Below, in pieces: positions 10,882 to 20,480 of a DNA stretch of 64,000 nt. The translations under genes and the position numbers were made by a program. The notes beneath the pieces are model-generated. The model saw nothing but the letters and a program-made list of their open reading frames with translations. It did not search any database and was not told where the DNA came from. Location: assembly GCF_050947875.1 (NCBI RefSeq), contig NW_027460390.1, positions 806,001 to 870,000 on the forward strand. The letters are read 5' to 3'. The first letter of the stretch is position 1; the number at the start of each line of letters is the position of its first letter. This DNA is from Dermacentor variabilis (Eukaryota > Arthropoda > Arachnida > Ixodida > Ixodidae).

Positions 10882-11823
10882 TGTTGTGGTCGCACCGCTG
10901 GTGCGATTTGTTGGGAACTCGGCGCTGACGCCCGTTGTTGCACCTGGGTCGCAAGCCCCAAGGGTAGCGTTGGCCTGGCGGCCTGGGGTACAACTGGAAG
11001 CATCCGAAGGTCCCGGCAAAGCATGAGTCGACTGGTAACAACAAAACAACTTGTTTATTCTAACATCGCAAAGAGTTGGCGGTCAGGTTGACCGAAGTAG
11101 AGAGACGGGAGAGCACTTTACTCAACAGAAGAAATCGGAGCCCTCCTTTGGCGTCCGGGGGCAGCTGCTTTTATACTCTCGCAGTTGAGGGCAAGAAGGA
11201 ACGCCTCTATAGACGAGCACGTGACTGTGCCTGCTCGGGCACAATGGGATAAGGTGACGCATACTGTCGTGTCGCCGCCGGTCGGGCACAATGGGGAGGA
11301 GAAGGTGGCTCACACTGTCGTGTCGCCGCCGGTCGGGCACAATGGGGAGGAGAAGGTGACGCATACTGTCGTGTCGCCGCCGGTCGGGCACAATGGGGAG
11401 GAGAAGGTGGCTCACACTGTCGTGTCGCCGCCGGTCGGGCACAATGGGGAGGAGAAGGTGACGCATACTGTCGTGTCGCCGCCGGTCGGGCACAATGGGG
11501 AGGAGAAGGTGGCTCACACTGTCGTGTCGCCGCCGGTCGGGCACAATGGGGAGGAGAAGGTGACGCATACTGTCGTGTCGCCGCCTGTCAGACCCCCTCG
11601 CTTCACAGTTGTTGGGAGCTCCTCTCCCCGGCTGCCGCGCTTCGACAAGCGTGGGCACCAATATGCACATACACTCACACACGCACATGAAGACACGTGG
11701 CATCGGAACATGCCTGGACGCGCTTGGCGGGGAGGCGTAGCGGCGACGCCGAACGGGCCAAAATGTCTGCCGCTTTGTTGCAGCCGCGCCGGCTAAACCG
11801 CGCGTCGTAGGCGAAACGTAACA
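10882..11823 (-). repeat. 3' LTR of the Gmr1-like element (942 bp)
   Basis: On the minus strand it starts TGTTACGTTTCGCCTACG and ends GCGACCACAACA. It has a TATA box (TATAAAAGC, 11,169-11,175) downstream of the minisatellite block. It is 102 bp longer than the other LTR, exactly two 51-bp units, with only about three substitutions noticed otherwise. Confidence 0.92.
11254..11590. repeat. 51-bp minisatellite in LTR, 7 units
   Basis: Unit of 51 bp, alternating two variants that begin GTGACGCATACT and GTGGCTCACACT; the rest (GTCGTGTCGCCGCCGGTCGG, then CACAATGGGGAGGAGAAG) is constant. There are seven units, the last truncated. The unit length is a multiple of three, so it opens long frames on both strands. 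These are not genes. Confidence 0.92.
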
Positions 11824-12304
11824 GACCGCCCCGCCGGGGGAAGGAGATCCCGATGGACAGGGGACTGCATCCGCTGTCCGGAGGGATGTCGCTCGATGAT
11901 GCTCATAACCGAAGTCGGGCGTCCCTCGACGTTTCTTGAGCGCAGCGCACAGAGATGGCCTCGTTCTCTCGTTCAGGTTCGCACAGGACACTGCAAAGTG
12001 ACTTCGGGAGAGTTCACATTTTTGTTCTCGTTCCCGGCAAGCGTTAGAACTACGCTGAAACTCAACCGCTCAGTCAGCAAGCACGGCACAACCCTCACTA
12101 AGCCCTGCCAGGCTCTTTCCCCTTCTATACCACTGCCTAGTTCCTTACAGTAGTCTAGCAGCACTTAGAACGCGTCCACAAATTGGAAAATTGCACTAGA
12201 AAGCATGTCATCACTTTGAAACACTAAACAAAAGCAATATGTTAAAAATCCTGCCTCAGGAAGAAAAACATCAGTAACAAACAATTTTGAGGCTGATTCC
12301 TACG
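11824..12304 (-). other. 3' untranslated internal region of the LTR element
   Basis: Lies between the RNase H stop and the 3' LTR. Short frames on the minus strand (for example 12,164-11,973) have no recognised family. A G-rich run (GGCGGGGCGGTC on the minus strand) abuts the LTR and could serve as the polypurine tract. No env-like gene is supported. Confidence 0.5.
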
Positions 12305-13153
12305 TTAGGGGCTTCGACTTAAGCCATCGGCGTTACCGTTGAGACTCCCCTTTTTGTAACGCACCTCAAAGGAATATTGTTGCAAAGCGAGGCTCCAGCG
12401 CAGGAGGCGGCCATTTTTGGGAGAGATGGTCTGCAGCCATTGGAGAGGGCAGTGATCCGTCTCAATGATAAACCTCGAGCCGGCTAGATAGCATGACAAT
12501 TTCTGAACGGCCCACACGAGACACGCACACTCTTTCTCGGTGGCGCTATACGCCTGCTCACGACTGGTCAGCTTACGGCTAGCATACAGGACGGGGTGTT
12601 CTACTTCTCCATTGTCCCGTTGGCACAGCACAACGCCCATGCCTCGCTCACTAGCATCGCACTGAACAACGAACCCTTTTGTGTAGTCTGGCGATCTTAG
12701 CACAGGCTGGCTTGTTAGGGCACTCTTTAGGGCGCTAAAAGCTCTTTCCTTTGTCTAGTCCCAGACGACTGTTTGAGGCTCTGTTTTTCTTAGAGCATCC
12801 GTCAGGGGAGCCGCGATATCAGAGTACCTGGGGATGTACCTCTGATAGTAGCCGGCGACACCTAAGAACGACCGAATATCGGTCTTCGTGCGCGGTTGCG
12901 GGAAGTCTCGCACAGCGGCCACCTTTATTTCAGAGGGGCGGCGACGACCCTGACCAATCACGTGACCGAGGTAGACAACCTCGGCCTGTGCTAACTGGCA
13001 CTTAGGAGCCTTGACTGTCAAGCCCGCTTCGCGCAGGCGGGTTAGCACTGCCCGCAAGTGTGCCATATGCTCAGACCAGGATGCGGAGAATATCGCTACG
13101 TCGTCTAGATACGGTAAAGCGAATTCTTGCTGTCCCCGCAACACTTTATCCAT
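12305..13153 (-). pseudogene. RT C-terminal half and RNase H of the Gmr1-like element
   Basis: Continues the reverse transcriptase cut off at 16,520. Frame 13,153-12,755 starts with DKVLRGQQEFALPYLDDVAIFS (RT active site YLDD) and continues through YLGHVIG and SFLGVAGYYQRYIP (thumb/connection). An in-frame TAG at 12,755-12,757 interrupts it. The same frame then continues as RNase H: VVQCDASERGMGVVL (Asp), EKECACLVWA (Glu) and IIETDHCPLQWL (Asp), ending GNADGLSR before the stop at 12,305. The apparent start codon at 13,153 is only a Met inside the RT, at the target duplication. Catalytic residues are preserved. Confidence 0.92.
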
Positions 13154-13158
13154 GAGGC
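13150..13158. repeat. Target-site duplication of inner non-LTR element (left)
   Basis: CCATGAGGC, repeated exactly at 16,517-16,525. Joining across it restores a continuous RT reading frame in the surrounding element. Confidence 0.9.
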
Positions 13159-15845
13159 ACTTTCGAGCTCAATATGCTGCCGCCCACGCTATCTATAAGC
13201 GCAATCTGCGGCAATCGAAGGCTGCGGCTGATCGGGCGGCATGCCACGACCTTACGGCACGGTCCCTCTTTGGTATCCCTTTTCGGACCGCTTTTGACAA
13301 AATTCCCCCTCTCCTCTCTCTTCCTCCGCTACAGGGTTCGGACGGTATTCTAACCACGTCCGTCTTAGACTCGGCGACCCTCCTGTTACGGACGCATGTC
13401 GCTTTCGATGACCCCACCGCTGACAGCGACTATCATAGTCGCATCCGGACGGTGGTACAGAGTCCGTATCCTGAGGTGCGGAATGACTGTCCCTTTACCG
13501 CGGCCGAGATCGAACGAGCGGTTTACCGGGGCAATCCGCAGTCGGCGCCGGGACTAGACGGGCTTACTGCCATGTTCATCCGCCACCTGTACCGGCTACA
13601 TCCGCGTTTCTTCTTTGATGTCTTTAACGCCTCTCTCCGTTTGGGCCACTTCCCCTCCGTGTGGAAGGTCGGCCGGGTTATTTTTATTCCTAAACCCGGT
13701 CGCCCCCCTTCTCTTCCTTCCGCGTATCGGCCAATCGTCATGAACTCTATATTCGGCAAGATCTTGGAAAGGTTGCTAAATTCCCGCCTCTATTATTTTC
13801 TCCACGCCCACAACCTCCTTCACGCTCAACAATTTGGATTTACTCATGCACGGAGCGCCCCTCTGGCTCTGCATGTCCTCCAACGTCGCCTCAGTGCGCT
13901 GAAGGCTGATAAAATCCCGGCGGTTTTGATCTCCTTAGACTTTACCGGTGCGTTTGACAGCGTGTGGCATGATTCGGTGTTGTTTTTTCTGCGCCAACAC
14001 CGCTGCCCCGCCAATCTTTACTTCCTTCTTAAATCCTTCCTAACGGACCGCCAAGTAGTCTTCAGGGCGAACGCGGGCGACGCGTCGGCGCGTCCGTCCA
14101 TTGGCAGTCCTCAGGGCTCCCCTATTAGCCCATTACTGTGGAATTTAGTCATCTTCTCGTTATTAGACCTTCCATTACCACAGGGGGTACACATCCAAGC
14201 TTATGCCGACGATACTATTATACTCGTTTCCGGTTCGTCGCGCTTACAGTTGCAGGCTCTTGCAGAATCTGTACTCACCTTGGTTTGCAATTGGGCACGG
14301 CAAAACAAGGTCAAAATTAGTTCCGAAAAGTCCTATTTCGTCTTTTTCAACAATGGGCACATTGGCACATCTAAGCGGCGTCCCTCCATTAGGTTGGACG
14401 GCGCTTATCTCAAAACCAAAGACCATATTAAAATTCTCGGCGTGGTCTTTGATGACAAACTTAATTTCCACGCCCATGTTGATTTTCTTAAAACCAAAGC
14501 CGAGGTATTGGTTGCGCGATCTCTTAAATTTTTACGCATGCATTTTTCGCTGCGTCCCGTGCTTATACGGCGTCTATATCGACAGGTCCTGCTTCCTGCG
14601 ATTGTTTACGCGTCTCCGGTGTGGTGGCCGGCTTTTCCATCCTCCTTCCTCACCACACGCGTCTTGTCGGTTCAACGCTCCCTTCTCGTCGCCCTGACCG
14701 GTGCATATCATACAACGCGCACCACGGCACTGCACATCCTGGCCAACTGTCCACCTTTGAATGTGGAGTTAGACAGGTTGGGGGCGGAGTTCTCCATCCT
14801 GACTCTCCGCCAATTCACCCATTATGGCCAGGTCACGTTCGACCCGGCCTCCATCGCGCGTCCATTCGACGCCTGGTCGCGTCACCCGTGCATGGCCTGT
14901 CGCTTTTCCTTCACCCGCCTGACACCTTCCCAGGCTGCCCTCCATTCTTCCTTGCCGGTATACCATGTGTACACGGACGGCGCCTTCACGTCAGTCGGGG
15001 CAGGCGCGGCGTACGTGGTGTTCGGCCCGCGCGGTCGCCTTCTCGCGGTGCGCAAATACAGGATTCCCAATGCCACTAGCGCATATGATGCTGAGGCTAT
15101 TGCTTTTGACGAGGCCCTCCTGTTTCTAATGAACAGGCGTGGGCCTTGCACAACCCACCTCTACACTGACTGCCTGTCACTCTTGCGGGCGATTTCCAGC
15201 CTTCATCATACAGATGCACGCGTCTGGCACTTTCAGCAAGTGCTGCGCCAGCTCCACCTCGTGGGTCACAGCGTGCGCCTATTCCATGTCCCTGGCCACC
15301 AGGGCGTAGTGGGTAACGAACTGGCAGACGAGGCCGCGTCATCGGCGCTCCGCCGTGGTATACTTCGTTCCTGCCCGACCTCAGTCCGGTCGGTCCGAAA
15401 GACTCTCTTTGCGGCTTCATTACAACAGTGGCACTTGCACTGGCAGCGTGAGGGCCACGGTACCAGTCTTTATCGATGGGTCGGAAGTGTCTACGCAATC
15501 CCCTCTTGGTTCCCCCCGCCTCGTCTGTTTACGCATTTTTTCACCGGCCACGGTCATTTTCCCTACTACCTCCATCGGTTTCGACTTATTGCCTCCGATC
15601 GGTGCGCGTGTGGTGCCTCTCCTGTCGATGACCTTCATTACTTGACCTCCTGCCCACGCACTGCATTTGTTGCTTCGCGGTTGTGCCGCCTTCATCATGT
15701 CCATGCCCTTTCTCCCGACCTGTACCCCGCGCTCATTAAAACCCCTCGATCCCGCGCCCTGCTTCTGCAACTCATCCGGCTTATCACCCTTTCCGTTCCT
15801 CCTCATCCTGTTCCTGTGCCTCCTCTTCTTCCCGACGCCTACTAA
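13158..15845 (+). CDS. Non-LTR reverse transcriptase with RNase H (5'-truncated)
   Basis: About 895 codons without a stop. The open frame extends back to 13,011, but the first 49 codons there are antisense RT of the surrounding element. RT motifs: VIFIPKPGRPPSLPSAYRPI, DFTGAFDSVWHDSVL, GSPQGSPISPLLWNL and AYADDTIIL (active site YADD). RNase H: VYTDGAFTSVGAG, AEAIAFDEAL, LYTDCLSLL and PGHQGVVGNELADEAA. The C-terminus has CACGASPVDDLHYLTSC. It copies element RNA at the nicked target and removes the RNA strand. All visible catalytic residues are present. Lacking endonuclease, start codon and promoter, it is unlikely to move on its own. Confidence 0.88.
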   Translation, partial: HFRAQYAAAHAIYKRNLRQSKAAADRAACHDLTARSLFGIPFRTAFDKIPPLLSLPPLQGSDGILTTSVLDSATLLLRTHVAFDDPTADSDYHSRIRTVVQSPYPEVRNDCPFTAAEIERAVYRGNPQSAPGLDGLTAMFIRHLYRLHPRFFFDVFNASLRLGHFPSVWKVGRVIFIPKPGRPPSLPSAYRPIVMNSIFGKILERLLNSRLYYFLHAHNLLHAQQFGFTHARSAPLALHVLQRRLSALKADKIPAVLISLDFTGAFDSVWHDSVLFFLRQHRCPANLYFLLKSFLTDRQVVFRANAGDASARPSIGSPQGSPISPLLWNLVIFSLLDLPLPQGVHIQAYADDTIILVSGSSRLQLQALAESVLTLVCNWARQNKVKISSEKSYFVFFNNGHIGTSKRRPSIRLDGAYLKTKDHIKILGVVFDDKLNFHAHVDFLKTKAEVLVARSLKFLRMHFSLRPVLIRRLYRQVLLPAIVYASPVWWPAFPSSFLTTRVLSVQRSLLVALTGAYHTTRTTALHILANCPPLNVELDRLGAEFSILTLRQFTHYGQVTFDPASIARPFDAWSRHPCMACRFSFTRLTPSQAALHSSLPVYHVYTDGAFTSVGAGAAYVVFGPRGRLLAVRKYRIPNATSAYDAEAIAFDEALLFLMNRRGPCTTHLYTDCLSLLRAISSLHHTDARVWHFQQVLRQLHLVGHSVRLFHVPGHQGVVGNELADEAASSALRRGILRSCPTSVRSVRKTLFAASLQQWHLHWQREGHGTSLYRWVGSVYAIPSWFPPPRLFTHFFTGHGHFPYYLHRFRLIASDRCACGASPVDDLHYLTSCPRTAFVASRLCRLHHVHALSPDLYPALIKTPRSRALLLQLIRLITLSVPPHPVPVPPLLPDAY

Positions 15846-16516
15846 TTTGCTTTCTACTGCTGCCTCTCGGTTCACCTTTTCATATTATTTTCGCATGACT
15901 GTTCGTGGCCATCCACACTGCATATGCCAACTATGGCGGGGCTTCCCCGTGTTGGATGGTCCTAACTGCATGCTCCATTCACATTTCTTTCCTTTTCATC
16001 TTTCCCCAATTGTATAGTCTCCTACCCTTTGTGCAGCTGTCCAGCCAGCCGACCGTGGGCGTCTCCACTGCGATGACCTTTCTCCGGACTCTCCCAGTCG
16101 CCTCGGCGTGACACGACCACACGGCACGAGCGCGCCCATGACGACAGCCATATGCTTCGGTTCTTTTTACAATAAACCAACTGCGCGTCACTGCGTGGGC
16201 ATTGTTGGGTTGCCCTGCGGACGGGGTGCGTTTGGGAGCATGCGCTGCTTGCAGACCCTGGAGGCAGTTTTACTTTACTGCTCCCCCCTTCTCTTCCCGT
16301 CTATTTGTTTATTCCTCATTTTGGCCTCCTTGTTGGCTTGCCTCCGTCTGTTTTCTTTTATCAATTGGCTTTTTCTCCAAACCTGATTTGGGCTGCCTCG
16401 GCGGCCCCTTTTCATTTATTTTTTTATTCGGCTTTATACCCGTTATACCTTAACGGTGGTGCGGGTTTGCCCCTCCTTTTCTTTTCCTTTCCTTTTGACC
16501 AAGGGGCCACATAAAG
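13159..16516 (+). mobile_element. 5'-truncated non-LTR retrotransposon, I superfamily
   Basis: Contains RT and RNase H but neither endonuclease nor ORF1, so it is truncated at its 5' end, as is usual when target-primed reverse transcription aborts. Flanked by a 9-bp target duplication. The 3' UTR (15,846-16,516) is T/C-rich, with AATAAAC near 16,172, and the element ends CCACATAAAG without a long poly-A. It lies antisense to the RT gene it interrupts. The open frame is undamaged, so this is the youngest layer of the nest. Confidence 0.9.
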
Positions 16517-16525
16517 CCATGAGGC
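16517..16525. repeat. Target-site duplication of inner non-LTR element (right)
   Basis: CCATGAGGC, identical to 13,150-13,158. Confidence 0.9.
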
Positions 16526-19500
16526 TTGAAAAACAGTATGGCGCGTTCTTCAAACCAAAACTCAACACTTTAGGACGGAATGTTCCCATTGGTGAAATGA
16601 ACGCCGCATACCTACTAGCCTCTTCTGTAAGTGGAACCTGCCAATAACCCCTGACAAGATCTAGGGTGGAAATAAACTGAGCGCTACTAACTTTCTCAAG
16701 GCGCTCCTCGATGTTAGGGATCGGATAAATTTGATCCTTAGTGATGGAATTAAGCCTGCGGTAGTCGACGCAAGAACGAGGTTCCTTGCCCGGTACCTCA
16801 ACTAAAATCAAAGGGGAGGTATAATCACTCTCACCTGCCTCAATAACACCGAGCTGTAGCATTTTCTTTACCTCAGCCTCCATAATATCGCTCTGGCGGG
16901 GTGACACCCGATACGCCTTGGATCGTACTGGCTCTGGGGAGGTAAGTTCTATGTCATGAGTAAGGACAGAAGTCCTACCAGGCCTCTCAGAGAACAGACC
17001 TTGAAACTCTTGTAAGAGCTGGTGTAGTTCGGTTTTCTGCTCAGGCGACAGCGATGCTCCACTGACTAAGTCACTAATGACCTGATCGGTGTCTTTCCTG
17101 TTCGTCACTGAGCCTAGTCCCGGAAGCTCGACCGGAAGCTCTTCAGGAACGTTTACCATCATGCACACCACTGCTTCCCTTTGTCTATAAGGTTTGAGCA
17201 GATTACAGTGGTAAACTTGCTGTGCTTTCCGCTTTCCTGGCAGACTCACCACGTAGTTAACGTCCGACAGTTTCTGAACAATTCGTGCTGGGCCCTCCCA
17301 CTGCACGTCTAGTTTGTTGTTTAGCGATGTGCGCAATATCATGACCTCATCGCCCACCTCAAAACGACGGGCCCTGGCGGTCCGATCATAATAAACCTTG
17401 GCCCTCTGCTGGGCCTTTGCCATTGCTTCACCTGACAACTCCTGTGCCCTTCTTAAGCGTTCGAGGAGCTTAAGCACGTACTCCACCACGACTGGGTCGT
17501 CGCCCCTGCCTTCCCACGATTCTCGAAGCATGCGAAGCGGAGACCGAAGCGAGCGACCGTACACCAGCTCAGCTGGCGAAAACCCCGTAGCCGCATGCGG
17601 CGCGGTCCGTAAAGCAAACATCACCCCAGGCAGACACAGCTCCCAGTCAGTTCGATGTTCAAAACACAATGCTCTCAACACGCGCTTCATGACGGAGTGG
17701 AGCTTCTCAACGGAATTCGACTGTGGGTGGTACACTGAGCTGTGTAGCAGCTTTACCCCACACCTTTCGAGAAAAGTTGTCGTCAAAGCGCTAGTAAACA
17801 CTGTGCCCTTATCTGATTGGATTTCCGCAGGAAAACCAACTCGCGCAAATATGGACAGTAGTGCATTGACTATCTCAACTGAGCTGAGTTCTTTAAGCGG
17901 CACTGCTTCAGGGAACTTTGTCGCTGGGCAGATCACAGTCAAAATGTGTCTGTACCCCGTGGCTGTTACCGGCAGAGGTCCCACTGTATCAATAACGAGC
18001 CGTCTAAAAGGCTCCGTAATGATAGGTACCAACTTCAACGGCGCCCTCGATTTGTCCCCTGGTTTGCCCACCCGCTGACAGGTGTCACATGTCCTCACGA
18101 AATGGTCTGCGTCCCGAAAACACCCTGGCCAATAGTACTCTTGCAAGAGACGGTCCTTAGTTTTCTTAACTCCAAGGTGTCCGGACCATGAACCCCCATG
18201 CGTCAAGCGCAACAGATCCTGACGATAGCATTGAGGAACGATCAGCTGATCGAACTCCACTCCTCTGCGGTCTAGATACTTCCGGTACAGGACTCCACCT
18301 CTTTCCACAAAACGCGCATTTTTCCTGGCGATACCTTCCTTGACATTGCAGCGTATGTTTTCTAGGCTACCATCCTTCTTTTGCTCGGCTATCAAAGCCG
18401 ACCGGCTGACTTTTAGCAACCTATCAAGTCCGTCTGACGTAGGCGCGATGAGCAAATCTGCAGATAGCTTTTCTAACTTTCCCGCATCGGGATTTTCCTC
18501 TCCGGTATCTGGTGCCTTTAACGTTACAGACTCAAGTTTATTCAGTTCGGGCGTGCTCTGAATATCGGCTTGCTGCGCCTCTGACCCTTTCTCATTGTTT
18601 GATAACGTCGGCCCCGCAACTACCGCCTTCGCAGCGAGCTCCCGAACCTTCGATCTGGTTAAGGCCTGAACGCTAGCCTCACCAAACAAAAGCCCCTTCT
18701 CGCGCAGGAGGTGATCGGACCTGTTTGAAAATAGGTACGGGTACTGGGGCGGCAGCATAGATGACACTGCCGCCTCCGTCTCAAGCGCTCCGAAAGGTCC
18801 TTCAATAAGCACGTTTGCTACCGGCAGACACACGCTATGAGCTTCCACGGCTTGCTTGATCCATGCGCACTCGCCCGTGAACATATGGGGTTCTACGTAA
18901 GAGGGGTGAACTACATCCATTGTAGCTGCGGAATCGCGAAGCACTCGGCACTCTTTCCCGTTCACGAGGAGGTCTCGCATGTAAGGCTCGAGAAGCTTCA
19001 TGTTCTCGTCAGTGCTGCATAATGAAAAAAACACAACTTTTGGTGTTGTTTCCGGACACTGCGCCGAAAAGTGACCCGGCTTCTGGCACGTATAACAAAC
19101 GCGCGCTTGCCTCATCTCGAACCGCTTTCTGCGTTCGGCTTCGGCTGCCGCCGTCTCCTTAGGTTCGGTCGCTTTGCTTTCACTCGCATCCGCACTACGT
19201 GTGTTCCCCTTTGCTCTCATGGGTGTGAACTTTGGCCTCTCAAACTTCGAGCCAAATTCACCCTTTTGACCGTCCTTAGCTCCGCGAGCCCGACGCGTCA
19301 CAAACTCCTCGGCTAGCTCAGCGGCTTTAGCCACCGTACAAACGTCTGGCCTATCCAAGACCCAGTACCGCACGTTCTCAGGTAACCGACTATAAAACTG
19401 TTCCAGCCCGAAGTACTGCAGAACTTTATCGTGGTCACCAAACGCTTTCTCTTCTTTGAGCCACTCCTGCATGTTTGACATAAGCCTGTACGCAAACTCT

Positions 19501-20165
19501 GTGTATGACTCACTTCTGCCTTTCTCATTTTCCCGAAACTTCCGACGGAACGCCTCCGCTGACAGCCTGTACTTCTTTAGCAGACTCGATTTCACTTTGT
19601 CGAAATCCTCTGCCTCCTCTCTATTCAAGCGAGCGACTACGTCGGCCGCCTCGCCGGGTAACAAAGTGAGCAAGCGCTGTGGCCACGTTTCCCGAGAGAA
19701 CCCCTGCTTCTCGCACGTTCGCTCAAAGTTAACCAGGAACAAACCAATGTCCTCTCCAAGCTTAAACGGCCGCATCAGGTCAGTCATTTTGAACAATACG
19801 CGTTCTCCTGCACCGTGTGCCTGACTTCCATTACGAGCGCGTTCCATCTCTACCTCGAGACGCTTCATTTCCAAAGCGTGTTCACGCTCTTCTTTTTCTT
19901 TCTCTTCTTTAAGTTCGCGCTCCTGTCTCTCTTTTTGCTCTCTAAGTTCGCGCTCCTGTCTCTCTTTTTGCTCTTTAAGTTCGCGCTCATGTCTTTTTGA
20001 CCTCTCCTCAATGGTCTCAAGGCATTCCGACAGCTCGTCATCCTCAGCCTCTAACTCAAGAATAGCCTTTAGCAGTTCTGGTTTTCTGAGTTTGTCCGAG
20101 ACATCCAGACCCAACTCTCTTGCAAGCTCCAACAATTTCGGTTTGCGCAACGACTTCAAATCCAT
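16519..20165 (-). pseudogene. Gag-protease-integrase-RT polyprotein, cut within RT
   Basis: About 1,215 codons, then the inserted element. The open frame runs on to 16,443, but those last 25 codons are antisense non-LTR 3' UTR. N-terminus: SAP-like helices (residues 1-40), a charged coiled coil with three KE(Q/E)KERQER-type repeats (about 55-100), and a SCAN-like gag domain (about 135-300). Zinc knuckle CYTCQKPGHFSAQC (about 355). Protease-like LRDSAATMDVV (about 408; DSA where DSG/DTG is usual). Integrase zinc region HGGSWSGHLGV...CDTCQR (about 655-695), then catalytic D (VIDTVGPLP), D (QSDKGTVF) and E (SVEKLHSVMKR) at about 725-820, and a GPY-type region near 960. RT: CVDYRRLN (about 1,135) and STLDLVRGYWQVPL, ending at FSSLM. 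Integrase precedes RT. Confidence 0.93.
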
Positions 20166-20480
20166 GGCTGCTCTGAATGCTGCTTTCTCTACTGCCTATT
20201 ATTGTCTTGCCGCAATCTAACCCGGCAGCAACGACAACCACAATTACCAGCTCTGTTTCTGACACTAACAAAAGCCTGGCAAAGCTCAGAAGAAGAAACT
20301 CCCGCACTCACCAAACCTCGCAGCCAAGAGTTCAGTGCAGTCGTTCCGCTGCAGGCAACCAGTCATCACACAGGGCTCGTTGCACTGCTCCCGGATCGTC
20401 GTTGAGCTGCTCAGCATACAGTCAACTGCATCTCTTCGCTGCTGGCCTCCGTTGTCGCGATCTCACCGCTGGCAGACAGT
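20166..20480 (-). other. 5' leader of the LTR element
   Basis: Separates the gag start (20,165) from the 5' LTR. The bases next to the LTR read ACTGTCTGCCAGCGG on the minus strand. They would hold the primer-binding site, but I do not recognise the matching tRNA. Confidence 0.55.

Noticed and set aside
11254..11590. Regular spaced repeats as a CRISPR array
   Set aside because: Units are contiguous and alternate two near-identical variants. There are no unique spacers, and the genome is eukaryotic.
11122..11991. Long frames on both strands (289 and 203 codons) with regular peptide repeats
   Set aside because: They translate the 51-bp LTR minisatellite, whose length is divisible by three. The same happens in the other LTR with fewer units. 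Not a repeat protein.
13011..13157. Start codon and first 49 codons of the 944-codon plus-strand frame
   Set aside because: This part is antisense to the surrounding element's RT. The non-LTR element begins only at 13,159.
16443..16518. Last 25 residues of the minus-strand polyprotein frame
   Set aside because: They are read through the 3' UTR of the inserted non-LTR element, past the 9-bp target duplication. Not an RT C-terminus.
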